A stretch of 64,000 bases of DNA from NCBI GenBank assembly GCA_036821905.1, contig DAISIR010000003.1:1-64000 (forward strand), given 5' to 3'. Of the stretch, positions 51,586-60,221 are shown one piece after another. The position numbers and the translations under genes were made by a program. Source of the DNA: Brooklawnia sp937867175 (GTDB lineage: Bacteria > Actinomycetota > Actinomycetes > Propionibacteriales > Propionibacteriaceae). Numbering within the stretch: position 1 is the first letter of the stretch; the number at the start of each line of letters is the position of its first letter. Below the pieces are notes generated by a model. That model was not told the origin of the DNA. It did not search any database and saw nothing but the letters and a program-made list of their open reading frames with translations.

Positions 51586-52374
51586 GTGATGATCGCCCTT
51601 GATGATGCCGCTTGGGGTTCGCCCTGGCGGCAACGCGCGGTCGGCGAGAAGCTCCTGCTCAGCATGGGGTTGCTCGCCACCGCAGTGACCGCACCACCAT
51701 GGCCAGTGGCCGCACCGCTGGTCGCAGCGACGGCGATCTTCGCCACCTTGGTACTGGCCCGGATTCCGCCACGAGTGCTCGCCATCGGATTCGCCGCGCC
51801 GCTGACCTTCATCGTCATCGGTGCAATTGGCGTGGCCGTTCAGGTCGGTGCTGCGAGCTCCGATGTTTGGTGGCGGTTCGGGCCGGCCTCGATCAGCGAA
51901 CAGTCGGTTGGCAACGCCGTCAACGTGCTCGGACGCTCGGCGGCCGGCACCTTGTCGGTTTTGCTGCTGGCCACCACCACACCGATGGCGGACCTGCTCG
52001 GTTGGGCCCGCCGCCGCGGTCTGCCCGGGCCGCTGGTTGAGATCGCCTCGCTGATGTACCGGATCCTGTTCGTCCTGCTCGATGTCGCACTTGCCATGCG
52101 CGCCGCCCAGGTGGCCCGGCTCGGCGACGACCCGGCCGGCAAGAACCGGCTGGCGCGGCGCTGGGAGACCGCCGCCAACACCATGGGGACGCTGCTGGTA
52201 CGGGCCTGGACCAGGGCGGCCCGGCTCACCGAAGGGCTCGAAGCCCGCGGTATCGACGGCGACCTGCTGCTGCTGGCCCGGCGCACGTCGCTCTCCCGCG
52301 GATTCCTGCTGGGCTCGCTGGGCCTGGTCGGCGGCATCTGGCTGGTCGTGGCCGCAAGCCAGGTGGTCTCATGA
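51586..52374 (+). CDS. cbiQ: Cobalt ECF transporter transmembrane subunit CbiQ
   Basis: A 262-residue T-component with five to six transmembrane helices. The coupling motifs that contact the ATPase are visible: MRAAQVARLGDDP (first Ala-Arg-type motif) and LTEGLEARGIDGDL (second, ARG). It lies 3 bp after cbiN and overlaps cbiO by 4 bp. Confidence 0.93.
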   Translation: MMIALDDAAWGSPWRQRAVGEKLLLSMGLLATAVTAPPWPVAAPLVAATAIFATLVLARIPPRVLAIGFAAPLTFIVIGAIGVAVQVGAASSDVWWRFGPASISEQSVGNAVNVLGRSAAGTLSVLLLATTTPMADLLGWARRRGLPGPLVEIASLMYRILFVLLDVALAMRAAQVARLGDDPAGKNRLARRWETAANTMGTLLVRAWTRAARLTEGLEARGIDGDLLLLARRTSLSRGFLLGSLGLVGGIWLVVAASQVVS

Positions 52375-53198
52375 CATTGGCGGCCACCGAACTGTTCGCG
52401 TCCTACCCGGGCGCGGCACCAGTGCTGCGCGGCGCGTCCTGCGTCCTGCCACACGGCTCACGGGTTGCGCTGCTGGGCGCGAACGGCTCCGGCAAGACGA
52501 CGCTGCTGCGCTGCCTGTCGGGCGCGCATCGGCCGGACTCGGGTCAGGTGCGGCTGGACGACCGGGCACTGACCCATGACCGCCCGCACCTGCGGGCGCA
52601 CCGTCGTCAGGTGCAACTGGTGCTGCAAGACCCGGACGACCAACTCTTCTCGGCCGACGTCACCCAGGACGTCGCCTTCGGGCCACTGAACTTGGGGCTG
52701 GATGAGCCCCAGGCGCGCGCCCGAGTTGCCGAGGCCCTCGACCTGCTGGGCATCACCCACCTGGCAGATCGCGCCACCCACCAGTTGTCGCACGGCGAAC
52801 GCAAACGCGTCACCATCGCCGGGGCGGTGGCGATGCGTCCGACAGTGCTGCTGCTCGACGAACCGACCGCAGGCCTCGACCCACACGGGGTGGCCGAGAT
52901 GCGGGTCGCCCTCGACCGCCTCACCGCGCAAGGCACCACCATCGCCTTGGCCACCCACGACGTCGACTTCGCGTTGTCGTGGGCCGACCAGGCCGCGGTG
53001 GTCGTCGACGGCGGCGTCCGACAGGGCCCGATCGCCACGATGCTCTGCGACGCCACGTTGCTGGACGCGGCCCGGCTGCGCCAACCGTGGCAGCTGGAGC
53101 TGGCCGGGCGTCTCGGCCTGGCATCCCGGGCCTGGTCGATGGACGAGCTGGTAGCCGCCCTGGGTGGGCGTCCTACTTGCGACAGGCCCACTGCGTGA
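52371..53198 (+). CDS. cbiO: Cobalt ECF transporter ATPase CbiO
   Basis: A 275-residue ABC ATPase that powers CbiMNQ. Walker A is GANGSGKTTLL, the Q-loop lies in VQLVLQDPDDQLFSADVTQDVAFGPLNLGL, the signature LSHGERKRV (usually LSGGQ), Walker B VLLLDEPTAGLDP and the H-loop ATHDVDFAL. Its 3' end overlaps the convergent cbiT gene by 26 bp. Confidence 0.95.
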   Translation: MTLAATELFASYPGAAPVLRGASCVLPHGSRVALLGANGSGKTTLLRCLSGAHRPDSGQVRLDDRALTHDRPHLRAHRRQVQLVLQDPDDQLFSADVTQDVAFGPLNLGLDEPQARARVAEALDLLGITHLADRATHQLSHGERKRVTIAGAVAMRPTVLLLDEPTAGLDPHGVAEMRVALDRLTAQGTTIALATHDVDFALSWADQAAVVVDGGVRQGPIATMLCDATLLDAARLRQPWQLELAGRLGLASRAWSMDELVAALGGRPTCDRPTA

Positions 53199-53775
53199 CC
53201 GGCCGGGCAGGTACCCAGCCGTGGAACCGGCCGAGCGGCTCGGCGATCTCAATGCTGAGTCTGGCCAGCGAGCCGCCGTGGCGGCGGTACTGCTCGGCGA
53301 GCAACGCCTCTGTTTCGAGGGTGACACCGTGGGCGACCACCCGTCCCCCCGCACGCAGCGCCGCCCAGCAGAGGTCCAGCACCTCGTTGCTCACTGCCCC
53401 GCCGAGGAAGACCGCGTCTGGGCTCGGTAGCGCTGCCAGCGTGGCGGACGCGGCCCCCTCGATGATCTGCACCTGGCCCGGCGTCCATCGTTCGGCGTTG
53501 CGGCGAGCCCGGGCAGCGCGCTCGGGGTTTCGTTCCAGCCCGATCGCCCGGGCCCCGGGCGCGGCGCGGCACCATTCGATCGCCATGGCACCCGAACCGG
53601 TGCCGACGTCCCACAGCAGTTCGCCGGCGGCCGGACGCAGGAAGGCGAACGCCGTGGCCCGCTGGTGTCGTTTGGTGATCAGGCCATCATGTTCGAACGC
53701 GTCGTCGGGCAGCCCGGGGAGCACGCTCCGGTCAGCCAGCTCGCCGGGGCCGGGCAGGATGGGCGCATCATTCAC
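53173..53775 (-). CDS. cbiT: Cobalt-precorrin-6B C15-methyltransferase (decarboxylating)
   Basis: A 200-residue class I SAM methyltransferase: LITKRHQRATAFAFLRPAAGELLWDVGTGSGAMAIEWCR is the CbiT signature, followed by AIGLERNPERAARARRNAERW and AVFLGGAVSNEVLDLCWAALRAGGRVVAHGVTLETE. It methylates C15 and removes the C12 acetate carboxyl. The start is uncertain: GTG 53775 is given, TTG 53793 is possible; neither has a good ribosome-binding site. A lone minus-strand gene between cbiO and cobA, so its promoter must lie within or beside cobA. Confidence 0.92.
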   Translation of the reverse strand: MNDAPILPGPGELADRSVLPGLPDDAFEHDGLITKRHQRATAFAFLRPAAGELLWDVGTGSGAMAIEWCRAAPGARAIGLERNPERAARARRNAERWTPGQVQIIEGAASATLAALPSPDAVFLGGAVSNEVLDLCWAALRAGGRVVAHGVTLETEALLAEQYRRHGGSLARLSIEIAEPLGRFHGWVPARPVTQWACRK

Positions 53776-53814
53776 CCGGCCGAGGCTACCCAATCAGCAC
53801 CCAGGAGGAGCAAG

Positions 53815-54558
53815 ATGAGCGAGTTCACACCGGGCACGGTCGTGCTGGTGGGCGGCGGGCCCGGTGACCCCGACCTGCTGACCGTCGGCGGACTGCGTGC
53901 TGTGCGGGCGGCCGACGTCATCGCCTATGACCGGCTGGCGCCGCTGGAGGTGCTCGCCGAAGCCCAACCGGGTGCCGTGCTGATCGATGTCGGCAAGATC
54001 CCGCGGGGCCCGCAAACCCCGCAGGACCAGATCAACCAGCTGCTGATCTCACACGCGCAGGCCGGCCTGGTGGTGGTGCGGCTGAAGGGCGGCGACAACT
54101 ACCTGTTCGGACGCGGCGGCGAGGAGGCGCTGGCTTGCGCGGCCGCCGGGGTGAGCGTGCAGGTGATCCCGGGGGTCAGTTCGGCGCTGGCCGCCCCGGC
54201 GCTGGCGGGCATCCCGGTCACCCATCGTGGCTTGTCGCAGGGTGTCACCATTGTCAGTGGGCACGTGCCACCCGGCGACGACCGGGCCGAACTGGACTGG
54301 GCGGCGATCGCCCGGACGCACACCACGCTGGTGATCTTGATGGGGGTGAAGTACCTGCCCGAGATCGTCGCCACGCTGCTTGAGGCGGGGCTGGACGCCA
54401 AGACCCCTGCCGCGATCGTGAGCTCGGCCGGCTCACCGCAGATGCGGGTGCTGCGGGCCCCGGTTTCCCGGATCGCAGCGGTGGCGGCGGACGCCGGAGT
54501 CGAACCGCCGGCCATCACGGTGATCGGGGCGGTCGCGGAGTTGGAGTTGGGGTCGTGA
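53815..54558 (+). CDS. cobA: Uroporphyrinogen-III C-methyltransferase
   Basis: A 247-residue tetrapyrrole methylase making precorrin-2 from uroporphyrinogen III, the branch point from haem. Motifs: VVLVGGGPGDPDLLTVGGLRAV, VIAYDRLAP, VVRLKGGDNYLFGRGGEEALA (the family usually has GGDPFVFGRGGEE) and VIPGVSSALAAPALAGIPVTHRGLS. ATG 53815 follows AGGAGGAG. It supplies the substrate for the CbiX-Met8 fusion encoded at 40854. Confidence 0.95.
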   Translation: MSEFTPGTVVLVGGGPGDPDLLTVGGLRAVRAADVIAYDRLAPLEVLAEAQPGAVLIDVGKIPRGPQTPQDQINQLLISHAQAGLVVVRLKGGDNYLFGRGGEEALACAAAGVSVQVIPGVSSALAAPALAGIPVTHRGLSQGVTIVSGHVPPGDDRAELDWAAIARTHTTLVILMGVKYLPEIVATLLEAGLDAKTPAAIVSSAGSPQMRVLRAPVSRIAAVAADAGVEPPAITVIGAVAELELGS

Positions 54559-54578
54559 CCGCAGGCCCCACGGCCGGC

Positions 54579-55313
54579 TCAGCCCAGGCCGGCCAGCCAG
54601 GCCACGGCGTCCGCGGTGCTGCCCACCTCGGGCACGCCGTCGGGGGCCGCTGGCCGGCGCACCATGATCACCCGCACCCCAAGTTCGCGGGCGGCGTCCA
54701 GCTTCGCCGCCGTCAGGGCTCCCCCGGAGTCCTTGCTCACCAGCACCGCGACCTGCTCGCGACCCAGCAGGGCAAGCTCGCCGGCCAGCGTGAACGGGCC
54801 GCGGGACTCGATGATGAGCCAACCCTGCGGTACCGGGTCACCCTGCCACTCGGCGACGCGGGCCACCACGTCGGTCAGCTCCCGGTAGGCCGGCAGCGGC
54901 TGGCGTCCGACTGTGAGCAGGACGCGCCCGCCTGCCCGGCCCGCAGCCACCGCAGCCTGCGAATGGTCACCCACCCAGACCCAATCGGACGCGTCGGGGT
55001 GGGTTCGCCAACCCGTGCGGGCGAACCGCAGCAGCGGGACGCCGGTCAGCGCACACGCCTGCGCGGCGTTGCCGGTCATCCGAGCGGCGAACGGGTGCGT
55101 CGCGTCCACCACGGCGCCCACCCCGGCGGTGCGCAGGTACTGCGCCAGTCCGTCGACCCCACCGAAGCCACCCACCCGGGACGCCGAACCGCCGCGCGCC
55201 TGCTGGGTGCGTCCGGCCACCGACTCGACCACCTCGAAACCGGCAGCCGCGAACGCCCCGGCCAATTCCCGCGCCTCAGCGGTGCCACCCAGCAGCAAGA
55301 CTCGCACCACCAC
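54579..55313 (-). CDS. cobK: Cobalt-precorrin-6A / precorrin-6A reductase
   Basis: A 244-residue NADPH-dependent reductase. The N-terminal VRVLLLGGTAEARELAGAF is characteristic, as are AVVDATHPFAARMTGNAAQACALTGVPLLRFARTGW and VAVLVSKDSGGALTAAKLDAARELGVRVIMVRRP. It starts within a run of GTG codons 17 bp from the divergent cobQ-cobO start. Called CbiJ in the anaerobic pathway nomenclature. A single minus-strand gene with little room for its own promoter. Confidence 0.93.
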   Translation of the reverse strand: MVVRVLLLGGTAEARELAGAFAAAGFEVVESVAGRTQQARGGSASRVGGFGGVDGLAQYLRTAGVGAVVDATHPFAARMTGNAAQACALTGVPLLRFARTGWRTHPDASDWVWVGDHSQAAVAAGRAGGRVLLTVGRQPLPAYRELTDVVARVAEWQGDPVPQGWLIIESRGPFTLAGELALLGREQVAVLVSKDSGGALTAAKLDAARELGVRVIMVRRPAAPDGVPEVGSTADAVAWLAGLG

Positions 55314-55330
55314 ACCCTATTGGAGCAGCG

Positions 55331-57379
55331 ATGACCGGCATCCTGATCGCAGGCACCTCGTCCGATGCCGGCAAGTCGCTGGTGGTGACCGGCCTGTGCC
55401 GGGCGCTGCGCAGACGAGGCATCGACGTGGCCCCGTTCAAGGCGCAGAACATGTCGAACAACTCGATGGTCTGCGCCGATGGCTCCGAGATCGGCCGGGC
55501 GCAGTATCTGCAGGCCCAGGCTGCCGGGGTCGAGCCCAGTAGCCTGCTGAACCCGGTGCTGCTCAAACCGGGCACCGACCGGCGGGCCTTCGTCGTCTTG
55601 CGGGGGCGCCCGGGCGGCACGCTGGAGGCAGGTGAGTATGCCACCGGACGCCGCCACCTGGCCGAGGCAGCATTTGACGCCTACCGTGAGTTGACCGCCC
55701 GCCACGAACTGGTGATCGTCGAGGGTGCAGGGTCACCAGCCGAGATCAACCTGCGTAGCGGCGACTACGTCAACCTGGGGCTGGCAAGGAAATTCGGCCT
55801 GCCGGTGGTGATCGTCGGCGACATCGACCGCGGCGGGGTGCTGGCCAGCATCTTCGGCACCTGGGGGCTGATCGACGACGCCGACCGGTCTCTGCTGGCC
55901 GGTTACATCATCAACAAGTTCCGTGGCGACCAGACCATCCTCACCCCTGGGCTGGCCGAGTTGAGTGCCCGCACCGGCCTGGAGAACCTCGGCGTCCTGC
56001 CCTGGCTGGGCGGGGTTTGGCTCGACGGCGAGGACGCGTTGCAGGTTGACCGGTGGCGCGCCGAGCTGCCGGCGTCCACCGGCCCGGTGCTGCGGGTGGC
56101 GGTGGTCCGGTTCCCGCGCATCTCGAACGCCACCGATGTGGAGGCCCTCGCACACACCCCGGGCGTCGACGTGCTGGTCACCGACGACCCAGCGCGGGTC
56201 AGGGACGCCGACCTGCTCGTGCTGCCCGGCTCCCGCTCGACCGTCAGCGACCTGGCCTGGCTGCGCAGCCGCGGGCTCGACCAAGTGGTCGCCGAACGGC
56301 ACGCGGCCGGGCTTCCGGTGCTGGGAATCTGTGGCGGCTACCAGATGCTCGCCGACACCATCGCCGACGATGTCGAGTCCGGGGCCGGACACGTCTCCGG
56401 GCTCGGGGTGCTGCCCGTCGAGGTGCGCTTCGAGACCGCCAAGACGACCACCCAGACCACGCTGCAATGGCGCGGCCAACAGGTCTTCGGCTACGAGATC
56501 CACCACGGCCACTGCCAGCCGGTGGGGACGGCCGAACCCTTCCTCGACGGCTGGCGGCGCGACGCCAGCTTCGGCACGATGCTGCACGGCAGCCTGGAGA
56601 ATGACGGGTTCCGGGCTGCCTTCCTCACCGAGGTGGCCGAACTCGCCGGCAGCCCGTGGCGTCCCGACCCGGCCGCGACCGGCTATGGCGCCGCTCGCGA
56701 ACAGATGATCGAAACCCTCGCCGACGCCGTTGCCCAGCACGTCGATCTTGACCGGCTGCTGGAACTCGCCCACATCAATCCCGGGCCGACCGTCAACGCC
56801 GACGCACCGGCGACCCGGCCGACACGCCAACGACCGCTGCTGATCGTCCACACCGGCGACGGCAAGGGGAAGACCACCGCCGCGCTGGGCATGGGGCTGC
56901 GCGCCTGGACACAGGGCTGGTCGGTCGGGGTCCACCAATTCATCAAGGCGCCGACCTGGCCGACCGGGGAGCGGCTGGCTTATCAGGCGCTCGCGTCGAC
57001 CCACGCCCGAACCGGACAGGGCGGGCCCATCGAATGGCGCAGCTTGGGCGCCGGACGCACCACCACCCGCGCCGCCGCCGCCCGAGACCATGCCGGTCTG
57101 GCCCGGGCGGGCTGGCTGCGGATCGCCGAACAACTGGCTGCCGAAACCCACGACCTGTACATCCTGGACGAGTTATGCCACGCGCTGCACAAGGGCTGGC
57201 TCGACGTTGAAGAGGTGGTGGAAGTGCTGGCCAACCGGCCCGGGCACCAGCACGTGGTGATCACCGGCCGCAATGCGCCCGCCGAACTGCTGGCGATCGC
57301 AGACCTGGCCTGCGACGTCCGGAAGCTGAAGCACCCGTTCGACCAGGGCGTCAAGGGCCAACCCGGGATCGAGTGGTGA
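55331..57379 (+). CDS. cobQ: CobQ-CobO fusion: cobyric acid synthase / corrinoid adenosyltransferase
   Basis: A 682-residue fusion. Residues ~1-485 are cobyric acid synthase (P-loop-like ILIAGTSSDAGKSLVVTGLCRAL, FKAQNMSNNSMVC, glutaminase cysteine in VLGICGGYQMLA and EIHHGHCQ). It amidates b, d, e and g side chains of adenosylcobyrinic acid a,c-diamide. Residues ~495-682 are the CobO/BtuR adenosyltransferase (LLIVHTGDGKGKTTAALGMGLRAWTQGW, LYILDELCHALHKGWLDVEEV, VITGRNAPAELLAIADL), which attaches the adenosyl group just before those amidations. An ACA-then-amidase fusion of two successive steps. Its stop overlaps the next start by one base. Confidence 0.94.
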   Translation: MTGILIAGTSSDAGKSLVVTGLCRALRRRGIDVAPFKAQNMSNNSMVCADGSEIGRAQYLQAQAAGVEPSSLLNPVLLKPGTDRRAFVVLRGRPGGTLEAGEYATGRRHLAEAAFDAYRELTARHELVIVEGAGSPAEINLRSGDYVNLGLARKFGLPVVIVGDIDRGGVLASIFGTWGLIDDADRSLLAGYIINKFRGDQTILTPGLAELSARTGLENLGVLPWLGGVWLDGEDALQVDRWRAELPASTGPVLRVAVVRFPRISNATDVEALAHTPGVDVLVTDDPARVRDADLLVLPGSRSTVSDLAWLRSRGLDQVVAERHAAGLPVLGICGGYQMLADTIADDVESGAGHVSGLGVLPVEVRFETAKTTTQTTLQWRGQQVFGYEIHHGHCQPVGTAEPFLDGWRRDASFGTMLHGSLENDGFRAAFLTEVAELAGSPWRPDPAATGYGAAREQMIETLADAVAQHVDLDRLLELAHINPGPTVNADAPATRPTRQRPLLIVHTGDGKGKTTAALGMGLRAWTQGWSVGVHQFIKAPTWPTGERLAYQALASTHARTGQGGPIEWRSLGAGRTTTRAAAARDHAGLARAGWLRIAEQLAAETHDLYILDELCHALHKGWLDVEEVVEVLANRPGHQHVVITGRNAPAELLAIADLACDVRKLKHPFDQGVKGQPGIEW

Positions 57380-59859
57380 TGGTGCCCCCGCGTCTGGTGC
57401 TGGCTGCGGCCAACTCCTCGGCAGGCAAGACCACCATCAGCATCGGCCTGCTGGCCGCCCTCACGGCCCGCGGCCTGCGGGTCGCCCCGTTCAAAGTCGG
57501 CCCCGACTATATCGACCCGGGCTACCACGCACTGGCAACCGGGCGTCCCGGCCGCAATCTGGACGCCTGGCTGTGCGGCACCCGCCGAATCTCCCCACTG
57601 CTCGCCCACGGCACCACCGACGCCGACATCGCGGTAGTCGAGGGGGTGATGGGGCTCTACGACGGCCGCCTGGGCATCACCGAAGGCCGTCACGGGTTCG
57701 GCTCGACCGCCCACATCGCCAGCCTGCTTCAGGCCCCGGTGGTGCTGGTACTCGATGCCTCCGGGGTCTCCCGGACGCTGGCTGCCACCGCGTTGGGCCT
57801 GGCCAGGCACCCCGACGCCCCGAAAGTGGCCGGGGTGATCCTGAACAAGACCGGTTCGGCAAGAGCGGTCGACGAACTGCGGGATGCGTTCGACCAGATC
57901 GGGTTGCCGGTGTTGGGCGCGGTGCCGCGCGACCGTGATCTGGTGGTGCCCTCGCGGCACCTCGGCCTGGTGCCGGCCGAAGAACAAGACCAGGCCCGGG
58001 CGGTGGTCGAGGCCGCCGCCGCACTGGTCGCGGCCCACGTCGACCTGGACGCCGTGCTGGCCATCGCCGGCAGCGCGCCGGCGCTGGGCGCCGAGCCGTG
58101 GCGTCCCGAGGCCCAAGTGAAACCGGTGGCGGGCAGGCCGAGGATCGCCGTCGCCGGCGGGCGGGCCTTCACGTTCCGCTACGCCGAGACCACCGAACTG
58201 CTGCTGGCGGCCGGCTGCGAGGTGATCGAGTTCGATCCGTTGACCGATCCGGCGTTGCCGGTGGGCACCGGCGGCCTCTACCTGGGCGGCGGGTTCCCGG
58301 AGGTCTACGCCGAGGAGTTGGCCGCCAACCGGGCCTTGCTGGCCGAGATCCGCGCCGCGGTCGAAGCCGGCCTGCCCACCGTCGCCGAATGCGCCGGCCT
58401 GCTGTACCTCGGCCGCAGCCTCGACGGCATCGACCTGGCCGGCGTCCTGCCGTTGGACGCCCAGTTCTCCCCCCGGCTCACCCTCGGCTACCACACCCTG
58501 ACCGCCGCAACCGATTCGGTGGCCACCCGGGCCGGCGAGCAGGTGCGGTCCCACGAGTTCCACCGCACGACCACGCGTCCCGCCCCGGACGCCGCGACAC
58601 CGCCCGCGGCCTGGCTGGTCGACGGATCCCAGACCGATGGGGTCGCCGGTACCCGGCTGCTGGCCTCCTACCAACACGTCCACTGGGCCGGACACCCACA
58701 GCTCGCGCAGCGGTTCGCGCAGTCCGCCGCCGACTTCGGCGACTCACCCAGCAGCTGGCAGGCGCCGACCGGGCTTCGCCCGCTACCGGCTCCCGATCTG
58801 CGTCATCATGGGGACGCCCAGACCCGCCGCGGCCTGGTCGATCTCGCCGTCAACGTGCACCCGGCGCCGGATTGGCTGTTGACCGGGCTGACCCGGGCCC
58901 CCGGCAGCTGGCGGGCCTACCCCGACGCCACCCCAGCCCGGCACGCGCTGGCAGACCGCTTCCGTCTGGAGCCGACTGAGGTCTTGCCCACTGCGGGGGC
59001 TGCGGACGCCTTCACCCTGATGGCACGCACCTTCCCGGCTCGCCGGGTGACGATAGTCCATCCGCAGTTCACCGAACCCGAACTGGCCTGGCGGCTTGCC
59101 AAGCACCAGGTCCGGCGCCTGCTGCTGCGTCCCGACGAAGGGTTCACGCTGGACGCCGACCGGATCGGCGAACAGCCTGACCTGGTCGTGATCGGCAACC
59201 CGACGAACCCGACCGGGGTGCTGCACCCGGCCGCCGCGATCAGGCGGCTGGTACGTCCGGGCCGGATCGTGGTGGTCGATGAAGCGTTCATGGACTTCGT
59301 GCCGGGCGAGACGCAGTCGCTGCTGGGCGGCGACCTGACCGGCATCCTGGTCACCCGCTCGCTGACCAAGCTGTGGGGCATCGCGGGGCTGCGGGCCGGC
59401 TTCGTGGCCGGTGACGGGTCGCTGATCGCCGAACTGGCCGCCCACCAGGAGCCCTGGGCGGTCGCCACCCCGGCGCTGGACGCGATCGTGGCGACCAGCA
59501 CCCCCCGCGCCGGCAGCCACGCAGCACGGGTCGTCGAGCAAGTGACGGCCGATCGGGCGGCGCTGGTCAATTCGCTGGCGGCCCTCGGATTCCCAGTCGC
59601 CGGCGACCCGCAGACCCCGTTCGTGCTGGTCGACACATCGGCCATCAGCCCGGACAGCGTCCACGAGGAGTTGGCCGACGCCGGGTTCGCGGTGCGACGT
59701 TGCGATAGCTTCCCGGGACTCGGCCCCAGCTGGATCAGGCTTGCAGTGAAGGACGCCCAGACCAGCCGCGCAGTTGCGAACTGCCTGGCAGGGCTGCGGG
59801 AGACTGCCTGCGCAGCTCACGAGCCAGCCGACCGGAAGGCGCCTCAGTCACCGAGCTGA
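57379..59859 (+). CDS. cbiA: CbiA-CobC fusion: cobyrinate a,c-diamide synthase / threonine-phosphate decarboxylase-like aminotransferase
   Basis: An ~826-residue fusion. Residues ~1-450 are CbiA/CobB (LVLAAANSSAGKTTISIGLLAAL, VGPDYIDPGYHALATGR, GVMGLYDGR, and a glutaminase part with GLYLGGGFPEVYAEELA and the cysteine in VAECAGLLYLG). It amidates the a and c side chains. Residues ~465-826 are a class I/II aminotransferase-fold PLP enzyme of the CobD/CobC type (AVNVHPAPDWLL, TAGAADAFTLMAR, VVIGNPTNPTG, VVDEAFMDF, PLP lysine in TRSLTKLWGIAGLRAGF), expected to give aminopropanol phosphate from threonine phosphate. ATG 57379 overlaps the cobQ-cobO stop; GTG 57373 is also possible. Confidence 0.92.
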   Translation: MVPPRLVLAAANSSAGKTTISIGLLAALTARGLRVAPFKVGPDYIDPGYHALATGRPGRNLDAWLCGTRRISPLLAHGTTDADIAVVEGVMGLYDGRLGITEGRHGFGSTAHIASLLQAPVVLVLDASGVSRTLAATALGLARHPDAPKVAGVILNKTGSARAVDELRDAFDQIGLPVLGAVPRDRDLVVPSRHLGLVPAEEQDQARAVVEAAAALVAAHVDLDAVLAIAGSAPALGAEPWRPEAQVKPVAGRPRIAVAGGRAFTFRYAETTELLLAAGCEVIEFDPLTDPALPVGTGGLYLGGGFPEVYAEELAANRALLAEIRAAVEAGLPTVAECAGLLYLGRSLDGIDLAGVLPLDAQFSPRLTLGYHTLTAATDSVATRAGEQVRSHEFHRTTTRPAPDAATPPAAWLVDGSQTDGVAGTRLLASYQHVHWAGHPQLAQRFAQSAADFGDSPSSWQAPTGLRPLPAPDLRHHGDAQTRRGLVDLAVNVHPAPDWLLTGLTRAPGSWRAYPDATPARHALADRFRLEPTEVLPTAGAADAFTLMARTFPARRVTIVHPQFTEPELAWRLAKHQVRRLLLRPDEGFTLDADRIGEQPDLVVIGNPTNPTGVLHPAAAIRRLVRPGRIVVVDEAFMDFVPGETQSLLGGDLTGILVTRSLTKLWGIAGLRAGFVAGDGSLIAELAAHQEPWAVATPALDAIVATSTPRAGSHAARVVEQVTADRAALVNSLAALGFPVAGDPQTPFVLVDTSAISPDSVHEELADAGFAVRRCDSFPGLGPSWIRLAVKDAQTSRAVANCLAGLRETACAAHEPADRKAPQSPS

Positions 59860-59870
59860 CCCGGGTATGG

Positions 59871-59955
59871 CCGGGTCCGGACGGTCCCTGGGGACCGGTC
59901 GTCCACCCCAGAACACCAAAACCGGGTCCGGACGGTCCCTGGGGACCGGTCGTCC
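59871..59955 (+). repeat. Two 34-bp direct repeats with internal hairpins
   Basis: Positions 59871-59904 and 59922-59955 are identical over 34 bp (beginning CCGGGTCCGGACGG and ending GGACCGGTCGTCC) with a 51-bp period. Each holds GGTCCC-TG-GGGACC, which can fold. They lie just after the cbiA-cobC stop and before the terminator at 59968. They could act as tandem transcript-end structures or belong to a dispersed repeat family. Confidence 0.85.
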
Positions 59956-59967
59956 CCCCGAGGACGC

Positions 59968-60000
59968 AGAAAGGGCCCAGCAGCAAGCCGGGCCCTTTCT
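59968..60000. terminator. Bidirectional terminator between cbiA-cobC and cspA
   Basis: AGAAAGGGCCC pairs perfectly with GGGCCCTTTCT across an 11-nt loop. Short T-runs lie in the 3' arm on either strand. It separates the convergent cobalamin operon and cold-shock gene, whose stop codon is 15 bp away. Confidence 0.75.
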
Positions 60001-60014
60001 GGTAGTGACTGTTG

Positions 60015-60221
60015 TCAGCGGACGACGGTGATGTTGGCCGCCTGCAGGCCCTTCGGGCCCTGCTGGACCTCGTAAGAGACCTTGTCGCCCTCATTCAGGG
60101 AACGGAACCCGGTGGAATTGATCGCCGAGAAATGGGCGAACACGTCGGCCGAGCCATCGTCAGGAGCGATGAAGCCGTAGCCCTTGTCGCCGTTGAACCA
60201 CTTGACGGTACCGGTAGCCAT
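60015..60221 (-). CDS. cspA: CspA-family cold-shock protein
   Basis: A 68-residue single cold-shock-domain protein: MATGTVKWFNGDKGYGFIAPDDG (RNP1 KGYGFI) and ADVFAHFSAIN (RNP2), then EGDKVSYEVQQGPKGLQAANITVV. It binds single-stranded RNA/DNA and may act as an RNA chaperone or a general nucleic-acid-binding protein; cold induction is not shown. ATG 60221 fits the family start; GAGGAG lies upstream. Confidence 0.96.
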   Translation of the reverse strand: MATGTVKWFNGDKGYGFIAPDDGSADVFAHFSAINSTGFRSLNEGDKVSYEVQQGPKGLQAANITVVR

